A DNA stretch of 64,000 nucleotides from assembly GCF_036850765.1 (NCBI RefSeq), contig NC_089496.1, positions 105,979,767-106,043,766 of the forward strand, written 5' to 3'. This document shows, piece after piece, positions 24,395 through 36,244 of the stretch (position 1 is its first letter; every line of letters begins with the position of its first letter). Both the position numbers and the translations under genes were made by a program. The notes beneath the pieces were generated by a model, which ran no database searches, was not told where the DNA came from, and worked only from the letters and a program-made list of their open reading frames with translations. Source of the DNA: Saccopteryx bilineata. Taxonomy: Eukaryota > Chordata > Mammalia > Chiroptera > Emballonuridae.

Positions 24395-25025
24395 ATTCAC
24401 AAGACATTGATTCACAAGCATCTCCTGTGGGTCAGACACTGCATTTGATGACAGAAAATCAGAGATCAATAAAGATCCAGGCCCTTATCTTCAAAGTGTT
24501 CATAGTCTAAGAGAAGATAAGACCCAAAGAAAGATAAAACACAATGCATTATGGCCAATACCCTCCCTGAGCTTTAAATAAAGTTATTAACTCCACCTGG
24601 AAGAGATCAAGAATGCCTTCCAAGGGATATGACATTTGATCTGGGCTTTGAGTGAGTATACCAAGGAGAGGTATCTGCGGCAAGCCCTTCTCCATATAGA
24701 GAACAGAGCGTTGATTGTAGGGGAGGGCCTGGTTGTCCATGGAATAATGGGTTCCGGTGGCAGTAAGATAAGGCACCTCAGGGGAAGTGGTGTAGGAGGG
24801 GCAGGAAAGTTGGCGAGGATAGCATGCTGTCATGTTTGGACTTCATCCTGAGACAGCAAGAGCCAACACATTTTTAAGCAAGAGAATAGGGATGAGATGT
24901 GATTTCTTTAGAATTAAAACTGGTAGCAGAGTGGAGGCTGGACTGGCTGGCGAGACCCTGGTGCAGCCAGGCCAGTCAGGAGACTGAGCCCAGGCCAAAG
25001 ATGGTGAGGACACAAGCACGGCCAT
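24395..25025 (-). mobile_element. L2 LINE remnant (complement), 5' to the GTGATG array
   Basis: The plus strand follows the complement of L2: ATTCACAAGACATTGATTC, GTCAGACACTGCATTTGATG, AGATCCAGGCCCTTATC, and later a CATGTTTGGACTTCATCCTG-type segment and AGGAGACTGAGCCCAGGCC. It continues in register after the array (26,797 to about 26,960), so the array appears to sit within L2. Confidence 0.5.
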
Positions 25026-26796
25026 AGTGATGGTGATGGTGATAGTGATGGTGATGGTGGTGGTGATGATGGTGGTGATGATGGTGGTGATGATGGTGGT
25101 GGTGGTGATGGTGGTGGTGATGATGGTGGTGATGGTGATGATGGTGGTGATGGTGATGATGGTGGTGATGGTGATGATGATGGTGATGATGGTGGTGGTG
25201 ATAGTGATGGTGGTGATGGTGATAATGATGATGGTAGTGGTGGTGATGGTGATGGTAATAGTGATGGTGATGGTGATGATGGTGATGGTGATGGTGGTGA
25301 TGATGGTGATGATGGTGATGATGGTGGTGGTGATGATGGTGGTGATGGTGGTGATGGTGATGATGGTGGTGATGGTGATGGTGGTGATGGTGATGGTGAT
25401 GGTGGTGATGGTGATGGTGGTGATGGTGATGATGGTGATGGTGATGGTGATGATGGTGGTGGTGATAGTGATGGTGGTGATGGTGATAATGATGATGGTA
25501 GTGGTGGTGATGGTGATGGTAATAGTGATGGTGATGGTGATGATGGTGATGGTGATGGTGGTGATGATGGTGATGATGGTGATGATGGTGGTGGTGATAG
25601 TGATGGTGGTGATGGTGATAATGATGATGGTAGTGGTGGTGATGGTGATGGTAATAGTGATGGTGATGGTGATGATGGTGATGGTGATGGTGGTGATGAT
25701 GGTGATGATGGTGATGATGGTGGTGGTGATGATGGTGGTGATGGTGGTGATGGTGATGATGGTGGTGATGGTGATGGTGGTGATGGTGATGGTGATGGTG
25801 GTGATGGTGATGGTGGTGATGGTGATGATGGTGATGGTGATGGTGATGATGGTGGTGGTGATAGTGATGGTGGTGATGGTGATAATGATGATGGTAGTGG
25901 TGGTGATGGTGATGGTAATAGTGATGGTGATGGTGATGATGGTGATGGTGATGGTGGTGATGATGGTGATGATGGTGATGATGGTGGTGGTGATGGTGAT
26001 GGTGATGGTGGTGATGGTGATGATGGTGGCGATGGTGATGATGGTGATGGTGATGGTGATGATGGTGGTGGTGATAGTGATGGTGGTGATGATGGTGATG
26101 GTGATGGTGATGATGGTGGTGATGGTGATGATGGTGGTGATGGTGATGATGGTAATGGTGATGGTGATGATGGTGGTGGTGAAAGTGATGGTGGTGATGA
26201 TGGTAATGGTGATGGTGATGATGGTGGTGGTGATAGTGATGGTGGTGATGGTGATAATGATGATGGTAGTGGTGGTGATGGTGATGGTAATAGTGATGGT
26301 GATGGTGATAATGATGATGGTAGTGGTGGTGATGGTGATGGTAATAGTGATGGTGATGGTGATGCTGGTGATGATGGTGATGGTGGTGATGATGGTGATG
26401 GTGGTGGTAATGGTGATGATGGTGATGGTGGTGGTGGTAGTGATGGTGATGATGGTGGTGATGGTGATAATGATGGTGGTGGTGGTGGTGGTGGTGATGG
26501 TGATGATGGTGGTGATGGTGATAATGATGATGGTGGTGGTGGTGATGATGATGGTGGTGGTGATGGGGATGGTGATGGGGATGGTGATGGGGATGGGGAT
26601 CGTGATGGTGGTGATGGTGGTGATGGTAATGGTGATGGTGGTGGTGGTGATGATGATGATGGTGGTAGTGGTAATGATGATGGTGGTGGTGGTGGTGATG
26701 ATGGTGGTGGTGATGATGATGGTGATGGTGGGTGGTAATGATGATGGTGGTGATGGTGGTGATGGTGGTGGTGATGGTGGTGACAGTGATGATAAT
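25026..26796. repeat. GTGATG-rich microsatellite (1.77 kb) with higher-order repeat
   Basis: Long run of GTG and ATG trinucleotides (with ATA, GTA and a few other variants). Open frames on both strands (Met/Val on plus, Ser/Pro on minus) are consequences of the repeat. The middle holds two 132-bp block types in the order A-B-A-A-B-A from 25,192 to 25,983, that is a 396-bp unit duplicated in tandem, followed by partial copies of A. It is probably polymorphic and hard to assemble. Confidence 0.97.
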
Positions 26797-26960
26797 GGAA
26801 GAGGTAGACAGAGTCAGGGTATTTCATCAGAACAATAGACAGAAAGTGGCTAACCGGATAAGAGAGAGGGGAGGAGGGAGGAATCATGGCCACACCCACA
26901 GACTCCAGCCTGGGGACTGAGTAGTTGTTATTAACCAAGTCAGGAAATGCTAGGAGGGAA

Positions 26961-28329
26961 GCCAACTTGAGGAGATCAGCATGAATGGAGCAAATGAATA
27001 CATACTGGGCGAGTTAAGTTTGTATTTTCTGTAGGCCACCCCTTCATACCTAAAGCATCCATTAATTCTTGAAAAAGTAAATAAGTTATAGAGTAAATTT
27101 TCAAAAATTTTCCAAGTGCAAATGTATCAAGCCTGCATAATTAAAACAAGATAATCAAGACAAATCACAAGGGCCTATGAAGGCCGGGCAAAGATCAGAA
27201 CGAGAGTAACAAGCACAGCACCACTAGGAACACAGACTCCTCTTCATTCACACTTGAATCATGTCCACTTACTTCTGTCGGTTCACATAAATTAACACAC
27301 TTAAGAGACAGCCACTCTAGGGTTCTGCCAAGGCCACTGGGAATGACAGACAAAGCCCCTTTTTATGCAACCCTCTCCTCATAATAAAAAGAGAAAATAC
27401 TCATTTGAACCGTGGAAATAAATATAAGAGATGGTGGCTTTAAAATGAGAGGTTGGAAAAATGTCATGCAGCAAAATCCCAAACCCCAAATACGGTCTGG
27501 AGAGCCGCAAACCGCACATATTTGTACTTCAAGAGTGAAAGAGCTTTCAAAAGAGCCCTTGAAATAAAGATTCCCAGGTTCCACTGGGGGAGGACCAATT
27601 TTGGTTCAAAACACATCTTTATGGCTGGGCTGTAAAGCCCAGGAAAGTGTTCCTAATGGAAACGCTGACCGGCCTGTCCACACGCACCAAGGAACATCTC
27701 AGCTTTTTAAGAAAATAAGACTTTCCTTTGCAGCTAGGTCAACTAGGGCAGCAAGCAAGAGTTTCATCTGGAAGCCTGTGGTTTTCAAATGGACGTTAGG
27801 AAAATTACTCCTTTCTGGAGTGGGATGTCTTACGGCCCTCACTTTCACCTGAAGCCGGGTTAACTGGTGGAGAGAAGGAGGGGAGGAAAAACAGGAACCA
27901 CCTGTTGTCCAGGACTGTTGTCAGATGGACGATCTGGGGACAATTAACTATCCTGGACGAGCAAGTTCTACTCAGGTGTCCCAGGCTCTGGCACCCAGTA
28001 ACCCCAGGCAGGCCCATCAAGGAGTGAGGCTGGCCAGGTGGAGCTCATGTACCTGGTCTAAAGAAAACAAATGCTAATCCACTTTAGTGACGGTGGCCAC
28101 ACAGAGCCCATGGCACCAATATCTGAATTTCTAAGAGAAGGTTGAAATCAGCACGTCCATGTGAAATCTTCTGAATGTTAACCTTAAGAATCAGTTCCAG
28201 AAACTGTAAACACAACACGGGCCAAACGTGGCAGCTCACCAGCACCAGCTGAGACGTGCGCTCTTCCTCGTCGTGGAGAACCTGGCGAGGCAGGGTTTCC
28301 ACGTATCAGAGGGGGCAGGGAGAGAACTC
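26961..28329. other. Intergenic, nothing recognised
   Basis: AT-richer unique sequence, no gene or confident repeat. Confidence 0.4.
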
Positions 28330-28930
28330 GTCTGTTGTGCACGATCTCGATTTGTGGAAGATCCGGGACTTGGGTTCCTGCCCCAGCTCTTTGATCAACC
28401 TTCTGTGTGTCACTGTGCCAGCCGCCCGCCCTGTTCTCTGGGCCTCAGTTCCCCCTCTGTGAAGAGGAAGGATAAGACAAGGTGAGCCCCCAGGCCTCAT
28501 GTCCCTACTGCCTAAGAGTCTATGGTCTCAGCTGCTGAGGGAAGCCCTTCACCACCAAAGAGGCATTTCTGGAAAGCAGGGGCAGCCGGGAGCTCAGGGT
28601 CAGTTCAGGAATCCCGGCAGGGGAAGCCCTCCGTACCCCCCTCACAGGTATCCATGATTTCTCGGGATGAGCCTCCCTAACCTCCAGAAGGAAAGAGAAC
28701 TGACCCACGAAGGCACATGGGGGCAGCAGAGACGTGGTGACGTTTTCCCATCCGGGTTACCCACAGGGGTTGGCACAGGTGCCGAGACTCTGTCCCCTCC
28801 CCTCTCCTCAGCCCCACAATAAGCCTGTGAGGTGGGCAACCTCGGTGAGTCCCTTGCCTGCATTGTGAATATGAGGAAATGGAGGCCCAGACGTGCTAAG
28901 CATCTTCGCCGAGGTCACAGTAAGTGGGAA
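28330..28930. mobile_element. Two MIR-like fragments
   Basis: 28,365-28,475 looks like MIR in the plus direction (CTGGGCCTCAGTTCCCCCTC, TGTGAAGAGGAAGGATAAGA). 28,800-28,930 looks like MIR in complement (AAGCCTGTGAGGTGGGCAAC, GAGGAAATGGAGGCCCAGAC, GAGGTCACAGTAAGTGGGAA). The sequence between them is unique. Confidence 0.6.
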
Positions 28931-29735
28931 GCCAAGAGGAGGCCCTGGTAACCTGCGGCTGGTCTCTGTGGGGAAAGGCAGCCCATTTCTGGGCAATAAA
29001 AACCCAAATGGGCCACTATCAGCGTCTTCTTAAGTTGCCCCTTCTACAGCACCCCAGGGCACTGTCCCCGGGGCGCCATGAAGGCAGCATGGGCGCTGTG
29101 CCTCAGGCTTGACTTGCAGTCTACCCAATCCCCAACTGCATTTCTGTTTTTGTGAAAGTCTTTCTTCAACCACGAAGTCCCCCGCACCCTCCTCCACATA
29201 ACTCAGTTTAAAAACAAATCAGATTTATTACCTGGAAAGAAAATGGGTTTTTCTCCTTTCGCTTTGATGGCATTTTCTTTCAGAACCCCAGATGTGGGAA
29301 AAGACAAGAGTTTATTGTCTCCATCTATTTGACATCGGCAGGGGCCAGGCCTGCCCATCCCCCTCTGCCCGGGGCATCCTGATGTTAGAGAAGGCTCAGT
29401 AAGCATGCCCTCATCTCCAGAGACATGAAATCCCCCCGTGCCCAGAGAGAACTGGGCTTCTCTTTCTGCAGGACCACATGCCTCAAGCAGCCAGATGGGC
29501 CGGAGGGCCTTCCACCTCCGCATCTGGCCCGGGGCAGGGAGTCTTGCCCACGGCATGTGCCCCGATTGGGCCCCCACGCTCGGCTGCCTGGTGCCCGCAG
29601 CTCAGTTGGGAAGCTATGTCCGAGCATAGCCATCTTCTTTGTGGCCCAGACCCAGTGGTTTCTTATTTACACGCACGCTCGCAGTTACCCCTTACACCTG
29701 TACTGTGTTTTTCCTCCTCCCAGGTCTTTCCTAAG
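28931..29735. other. Intergenic, nothing recognised
   Basis: Unique sequence; ORFs of up to 124 codons overlap on both strands without any domain. Confidence 0.4.
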
Positions 29736-29739
29736 GTTA

Positions 29740-29880
29740 CCTGACAGTCAGGAAAGGGCGGCACAGCAGGGCAAATGCTGTACATGAGAAACCTGAGGCT
29801 TAAGGGGACTAGAGATTTTCCCAGGGCCATCTAGTTGGTAAGGGCTGAGCTGGGTTTCAAGTCTGGCTTCTGGGCTAGGC
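29740..29880 (-). mobile_element. MIR SINE (complement)
   Basis: GAGAAACCTGAGGCTTAAGG, GGGCCATCTAGTTGGTAAGG and GAGCTGGGTTTCAAGTCTGG follow the MIR complement in order. Confidence 0.65.
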
Positions 29881-30194
29881 TGCCTGGCCATGCTGGGAAC
29901 CTTCTCAGCCTCACTCGGACGCTTGAGAGAGCTCTCTGTGGTCTGTACAGTGAGGGAAGGCAGGAGATGCCAAGCCTGGCTTTGAGCCTGTGGCTACTCA
30001 GATCACCACCAGCACCCCACCCCCACTGGCCTGGAGAGACAAGGTTTAGCATTGACAGCCCTCGGACAAAATGGAAGTGACTGGCAAATTATTCCATGAG
30101 AACCAACCTTGTTCTCGGTTAACCTGCTCATCGAATTATTTGAGAGGGCCACCAAGTTTCGAATATCCCACCCTCCACTTATATAACAGGTCAA

Positions 30195-30490
30195 ATAGCA
30201 ACCCCTCCTAAAAATATGTCCATGTCCTAACCCCTGGAACCTATGAAAGTGACCTTTTTAGGAAACTGAATCTTTGTAGATATCATTTGTAGTTAAGGAT
30301 CTCAAGATGAGAACATACTGGAAGATGTGGGTTGTCCCTAAATCCAATGACAGGTGTCCTTACCAGAGACACACATGGAGAAGAGGAGAAGGCCTGGTGA
30401 AGACAGACACAGCCACAGGCCCAGAAATGCCTGGGGCCACCAGAAGCTGCAGGAAGCAAAGGCAGATCCTGCCCTAGAGCCCTCGTCCAA
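30195..30490 (+). mobile_element. LTR-like interspersed repeat
   Basis: Reads like a common mammalian LTR/MER repeat: ATGTCCATGTCCTAACCCCT, AGTGACCTTTTTAGGAAACT, AATCCAATGACAGGTGTCCT, CACCAGAAGCTGCAGGAAGC. I cannot name the family with confidence. It contains no viral gene. Confidence 0.5.
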
Positions 30491-31008
30491 CCGCCAATCC
30501 CTCAAATGCAACAATACAACAACAAAACCACGGGTTCACATAAAAGCAGTGTGCTGGCTGTGCAAAGTGGCTTGAAGTCCATCCCCGGATTCCCAAACCC
30601 CGCCCAGGCCAACTTCAGACCCGCGACTCTAATGGTCTTCTGGAACTATCCACGTCCACACCTCTCCTTCTTTCTGAACAGCTAGTGCACTCGCCCATAG
30701 ACGCAGAGCCGGTCTGAAAGCTCCTTCTACGATGCACTTGGGGCACGTGAGATCTTAAATCATCAGAAGGCCCTATATCATGGGGCCACCAGAAGAACTA
30801 AATGTTGTTATTGTTCTGAAAAGCTGTGAAAGCCCCGTCTACAACGGCTTGTGTGCACACACACACAAACTTGCAACCACAAATACCTGCCTGGCTGCTG
30901 CCCAGGGCCCCTTTTCAGATTTGCCATGGGTCTACAGATGCCAGCCATGTAAATGAGGCCAGGCCAACAATGTGTACCTTTCAAGGGACACCCCTTACAT
31001 TCTTACCT

Positions 31009-31055
<47 letters not shown>

Positions 31056-31066
31056 TACACACTCAC
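31009..31066. repeat. Compound TC/AC microsatellite
   Basis: Twelve or so TC dinucleotides pass directly into a run of AC dinucleotides. Confidence 0.95.
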
Positions 31067-32133
31067 ACCGGCCTTTCCCCGGGGATCTGCAGTGATGCCC
31101 ACCTGGTTTCCCTTCTCATGGGTCCCCTTCATCTCCCGTCTCTTGCACTTGACTAAACTCACCTGCTTTCAGGTCAGAAAAGTAAGGGCCATAATGCTTG
31201 ATTGGCTTTCAACCTCATTGAGAAGACAAGGGAAAAGCAGAAACCAGACCAAGTATTTTTATTCCCAGTCTCCATTCCCTGTACACATAGGCCGCATTTG
31301 TAGATTCTTGCCCTCCAGATCTGTTTACCTGGGGGAGTTGCGCCCCGATGTGCGGACCGAGTGGCTCTGTCATCTCAAGCTTTCGGCAATCTGACCTTGA
31401 GAGGTGATTTGAACTCCAGTTACTGGGAAGCAAATAGACAGTCACACTGAGTTGTGTGCCCAGGTGAGGGAAGGCATCTCCATCGTGATCTGTCCTGGGA
31501 GTGCCTTTGTGTTCAGAGAAGGGTCTGGACCAGGATGTGTGCCTACCTTCTCTTCCATGAAAACCTTCATGCATGCAAGAATACCGGAGCAACGGGAAAA
31601 CAAAACCTGGCCAACACGATTGTGTAGAGAGCCACCCTGCCTGCCCCGAACGGGGTGTTCCAGCCGGGCCGCGGCTTCCAGCGCGTTACGGTACAAAGGT
31701 GCTCCTTCGCGGGGAGAGATCAGATTTACTTCCTGCCAAACAAGCATCATTCAACTCCGAATGTCAACCTCTCACCTTCCCTCCTTCTAGAAGAACCACA
31801 TTATTTATTTAGCCTTTGGTTTGTGGATCTCTGTGGTAACCTTGTTTGGAAGAACACCGGGCATGTTGCTACACGGCGCTCCGGGGCAGAAAGGGCGCCA
31901 GGAAGGCCCGTTTAGACACATCATGTTGGCCACTAACTGTCTCCAAAGGATCTGAAAACATCCCGCATGGCCAAAGGGTATTATCTTCTACGACTTTCAT
32001 CCCCACCCCCAGGCCTCTCTTTCAAGTCGACCCCCTTCTTGAAAGCATCACCCTATTTCAGGACCTTGTTATCTGCTACTGTCATTGCCCACAAGTCACC
32101 TGCATGGGCCTACCATCCAACTGGCACCTCATT
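31067..32133. other. Intergenic, nothing recognised
   Basis: Unique sequence without supported features. Confidence 0.4.
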
Positions 32134-32141
32134 CTCTAAGC

Positions 32142-32463
32142 CAGGGGTCACATGCTCTCTTGTAAAAAGCAATAGACTGGAATAATTTCAGCCTTTGTGG
32201 GCTGTGTGGTCTCTGTCGCAACTACTTAGCACAACACACACACACAATACATAAATGGGTGAGCATGGAGGTGTGGCAATAAAACTTCATATTTGGGCAC
32301 TGAAATTTGAGGTTTATATCATTTTCATGTGTCACCAAATTTATCTATTTTTCCCTTCAACCATTTAAAAATGTAAAAGCCTTTCTTTCTTAGCTCGCGA
32401 GCAGCGCGGACAGCAGGCCAGCAGGCCAGATTTGGTCTGTGGGTGGTAGCTTGTCCACCCCTG
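32142..32463. mobile_element. hAT-Charlie-type miniature element (322 bp)
   Basis: Begins CAGGGGTCACATGCTCTCTTG and ends GTAGCTTGTCCACCCCTG. The interior has GGCTGTGTGGTCTCTGTCGC and CAATAAAACTTCATATTTGG followed by CAGGCCAGATTTGGTCTGTG, the layout of a widespread mammalian hAT MITE; a shorter relative is at 42,402 and a fragment at 57,811. No clean target duplication. Confidence 0.65.
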
Positions 32464-33116
32464 ACCTCTGAACCCAAGAACTGGACACGTCCCCCACGAG
32501 CCGCAGCCTCAGCCCCAACCCCAGCGATATCACTGTCCTTTCTGTGGTTTAATGTTCTGACTTTGCCTTTTTCATCCCTGGCTCCAGCTGCTGCTGGGTG
32601 ACGGCCAGCCGTGAACCAGGACCTTCTGCATTTTGGTTAAATCTAAATTCAGGACAAAGCAACCAAAGGGCTCGTCTCATGGGGTGGAACGACGATGCCA
32701 GGAGGGGTCAGGGTTCCGATTTCCTCTCCTGCTGTGTTAGTGTATGCAGAGCCACACCAAACTTTTCCCAGAAGGGGCAAGTCAAGTCACAGGACAACGA
32801 CACAGGGGCTCACGGACTGCATCCACGCTCCGTGAACTGCATCAACCCTCCAGAACACGCCAGCCATCTTCTCCCGCCTAAGCCTCTGCAGTCCACACTC
32901 GGGAATGGGATACCCGGCGGCCGACCAGAACCACTCACGATCTTGCCCACGGAATGGACAAAGTTTATTTCAACCTCTCTACCCTGTCCGGTAACACGCA
33001 AATGTCACGGTTTCCGAAGATGCCATGGGACGGCCCCTGAACAATCCACCATCATACCCTTTGCAAACACTGCATCGAACTGCCTCTAATTTTTCCATGT
33101 GACATTCCCTTTTGTC
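32464..33116. other. Intergenic, nothing recognised
   Basis: Unique sequence; a 163-codon ORF at 32,598-33,089 has no recognisable domain and is not called. Confidence 0.4.
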
Positions 33117-33130
33117 ACAGTCCCCGTTTT

Positions 33131-33520
33131 TGGGGGGGGGGGGTTGTTGTTTTTTTGTATTTTTTTCTGAAGTTGGAAACAGGGAAGCAGTCAGACAGAC
33201 TCCTGCGTGTGCCTGACCGGGATCCACCCGGCATGCCCACCAGGGGGCGATGCTCTGCCCATCTGGGGCGTCACTCTGTCGCGACCAGAGCCATTCTAGC
33301 TCCTGAGGCAGAGGCCAAGGAGCCATCCCCAGCACCCGGGCCAACTTTTTGCTCCAATGGAGCCTTGGTTGCAGGAGGGGAAGAGAGAGACAGGGAGGAA
33401 GGAGAGGGGGAGGGGTGGAGAAGCAGATGGGCGCTTCTCCTGGTGCCCTGGCCGGGAATTGAACCCGGGACTCCTGCACACCAGGCCGATGCTCTACCAC
33501 TGAGCCAACCGGCTAGGGCT
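33131..33520 (-). mobile_element. Rhin-1-type SINE (complement) with CTCF-like core
   Basis: About 390 bp, poly-T/G side at the left and tRNA-like head at the right, in a 14-bp target duplication (33,117-33,130 and 33,521-33,534, two mismatches). It closely resembles the copies at 23,445 and 41,974. It contains CCACCAGGGGGCG at 33,237-33,249, which matches the CTCF core consensus. Confidence 0.9.
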
Positions 33521-33784
33521 ACGGTCCCTGTTTTGATTTGTGTGTAATAACGAGGTACCCGGAGCCAGAGAGGAGCTTCCCTTGTAAACACCCTCCCGAA
33601 CTTCTGCTTCTGTGCTGGTCTGCTTTTCCTCCCCGTCACAGCTGGAGCGGTGCAGTTCTAAAGTGGTTGGATTGTCCCTTAAGAGGGTTGCCGGCTGCGG
33701 TTGTACAGCAAACCCTTATTTATATCATAAAAAGGGAACAGGTTGAATGTGGCAAACGTCATTTCATGATTTTTAATCATTTTT

Positions 33785-34190
33785 TTTCCTTTGTTATTTT
33801 TTAATTGAATGCATTGGCATGACATTGGTTAATCCAATAACATAGGTTTCAGGTGTACAATTCTATAACACATCATCCAAATATTGCATTGTGTGCTCAC
33901 CACCCCAAGTCAAGTCTCCTTCCATCACCATTTACCCCTCCTTCCCCTCCTTCTGCATCCCCACCCCTCCCCCTCTGGTGATCACCACACTGCCATCTAT
34001 GGTTTCTTTTCCCCTTCCTCCCTTCACCTTGTTCACCCAGCCCACTAATGCCCCTGCCCTCTGACGGCTGTCAGTCTGTCCTCTATGAGTCTGTTTTTAT
34101 TTTGTTACTTTATTTGGTTCATTCGTTCATTTTGAGCATTATGTTTACTGACTTAAAATTTATTAAAAGTTTTTGTATAAAGGAGGGGGG
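33785..34190 (-). mobile_element. L1 3' UTR (complement)
   Basis: The plus strand shows the usual complement of a bat-type L1 end: GGTTTCAGGTGTACAATTCT, ATTGCATTGTGTGCTCACCA and CAAGTCTCCTTCCATCACCA. It is 5'-truncated and non-coding. Confidence 0.7.
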
Positions 34191-34278
34191 GCGCCTAGAC
34201 ATGACCCTAGTGAAATTCACACACAAATGACTAGCAATTTCCATAGATTTCTTCAGTAATGACCATTATAGATAAATA

Positions 34279-34287
<9 letters not shown>

Positions 34288-34317
<30 letters not shown>
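34288..34317. repeat. CA microsatellite
   Basis: About 15 AC dinucleotides. Confidence 0.95.
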
Positions 34318-34320
<3 letters not shown>

Positions 34321-34399
34321 TTTCTTTAACTCTGTCTCTAGATCTGCATCTCTGTGTGTGTCTGTATCGACGGATAGGTAGAAAGGATAGCTGCTAATA

Positions 34400-34998
34400 C
34401 AGTGTGTCCGTAAAGTCATGGTACACTTTTGACCAGTCACAGGAAAGCAACAAAAGATGATAGAAATGTGAAATCTGCACCAAATAAAAGAAAAACTCTC
34501 CCAGTTTCATACCTATTCAGTGCAGTTTGATATGGGCTCATGCACAGATTTTTTAGGGCTCCTTAGGTAGCTATCCCGTAGAGCCTCTACAGACTCATCA
34601 CTGACTGATGGCCTACCAGAATGGGGTTTCTCCACCAAACTGCCGGTTTCCTTCAACTGCTTATCCCACCCAGTAATGTTACTCCTATGTGGTGGCGCTT
34701 CATTATAAACACGCCAATATTCACGTTGCACTTTGGTCACGGATTCGAATTTAGTGAGCAACAGAAACACACTGAACTTTCCTCTGTACCATCCACATCT
34801 CGACTGACATGGCCGTGGGCTGCTCCGCTGTATACACGGTGTTACGTCATCATCTGCGCATGCGTACATGCTGCCACATCATCCTACAGAAACTGGGAGG
34901 GTTTTCCTTTTATTTGGTGCAGATTTCACATTTCTATCGTCTTTTGATGCTTTCCTGTGACCGGTCAAAAGTGCACCATGACTTTATTTGAGTGCCAC
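34400..34998 (-). mobile_element. Tc1/mariner-type element with long inverted repeats
   Basis: About 105-bp inverted repeats (34,400-34,508 and about 34,885-34,998) bear GTCATGGTACACTTTTGACC and its near complement. TA precedes the left end. Between them, on the minus strand (34,513-34,869), lies a broken reading frame for the N-terminal helix-turn-helix part of a Tc1/mariner-like transposase, with GWDKQLKETGSLVEKPHSGR and the RPSVSDESVEALR stretch. The catalytic DDE domain is absent, so it is an internally deleted, non-autonomous copy. Confidence 0.8.
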
Positions 34999-35104
34999 AT
35001 CGCAGGCCCCATGTTTATGGTTAGGGAAATTCTCATTTAATTCCATAATCATTTGAGAAAGAGATTATTTGTCACCCCACTTACAGACCAAGGAAACATT
35101 TCCT

Positions 35105-35245
35105 CCTTTATTCTTTCTTTTTTTTCTGTTCGTTTGTTTTGAAACAAAGCCAGAAGTGATGGCGGTGGGTGTATTAGTTTCAGGTGTATGCCAGGGTGGT
35201 TAGACAACCTGTTCCTTCTGATATTCCCAGTGCCCACGTGGCACC
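35105..35245 (-). mobile_element. L1 3' UTR fragment (complement)
   Basis: GTATTAGTTTCAGGTGTATG followed by GGTTAGACAACC resembles a mammalian L1 3' UTR complement. Short. Confidence 0.5.
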
Positions 35246-36240
35246 ATACAGAGTTCTTCTTAATTTATCCATAAGGGTTCTCTGCCCTTTGCAAGTACAC
35301 CAGGCTGAGGATTCCAACTTGGGGGAGAAACAGGCAAGATCCAGTCTCAGTGCCTAGGACTAAGGAATTAGAAGAACGAGCCTACCAAGGCACAACCCGA
35401 AAGGACGCAGTGTCCTGAGCCACACGGGGAAAAGTCACTTACCTGCATATGGACTGGACGCCTGCTTCTGACTCTCGGAGTCAGCTGTGCACCTGAGAAG
35501 AAACCCGCCACCTCTGGTTTTGAAAGTCCCCAGAGGATGGCCAGACCTGCTGGAGTTCCTAAATGGCTAACACTGACCATCTCATATTCACTCTCCTACC
35601 CACCTCGTGTGACCTCTGAGACACAACTTGGAGGCAATCTGAAGAGGCACATCAACCCCTCCAGTACCACCTGGCAACCCCAAGGAAAAAAAGACACAAG
35701 TAGGGCCCCGTTCCAGAACGTCACTTAATACTGGAGGGCTTCTGCAGCCTCTCCAGCCAAGTCATTGCAAGGCTTCCTGAGGATGAAACGTGAGAGAAGA
35801 TAAACTTTGCATTCCTCTTTAAACACATCCAAAAACAAATCACATCAAAACGCAGGCTGGAGGAGGAGGGCTCCGACGTGCATACATAAGTCATGGTGCA
35901 TTAATCAGGGCCGGTGGATTGCTCACACTCGCTGGACTTGATTTGTAGTAAAGCTGGGGACATGGGGCAGAGATGCACACACCAATTCCAGCCAGAAAGA
36001 ATCACTTGCCCTTTGCATCACCGGGCACTGCTTCCTGTTCTCAGCCAACAGGAAAGAAGACATGGAACTGATCCACTCACAGCCCCTCTATTGCACGAGG
36101 CTCCACTGAGCCCTCTTTGCTACCTTGGCCATTATATCAGAGCAAAAGCTGGGCCAAATCATTGAAGTCAGGTATTTTGTTCCAGAAAACCCAATAAGGT
36201 ATTATGTATCTTTGATCCATGATCCGAATGGCATCTCAGC
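35246..36240. other. Intergenic, nothing recognised
   Basis: Unique sequence without supported features. Confidence 0.4.
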
Positions 36241-36244
36241 TATT

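Noticed and set aside
24914..26965. 683-codon Ser/Pro-rich ORF on the minus strand and 603-codon Met/Val ORF on the plus strand
   Set aside because: Both are translations of the same trinucleotide microsatellite; the open frames follow from the period of three and have no splice or promoter context.
34513..34869. Functional transposase or host gene
   Set aside because: Only the N-terminal HTH part is present, with frameshift, inside inverted repeats; no catalytic domain.
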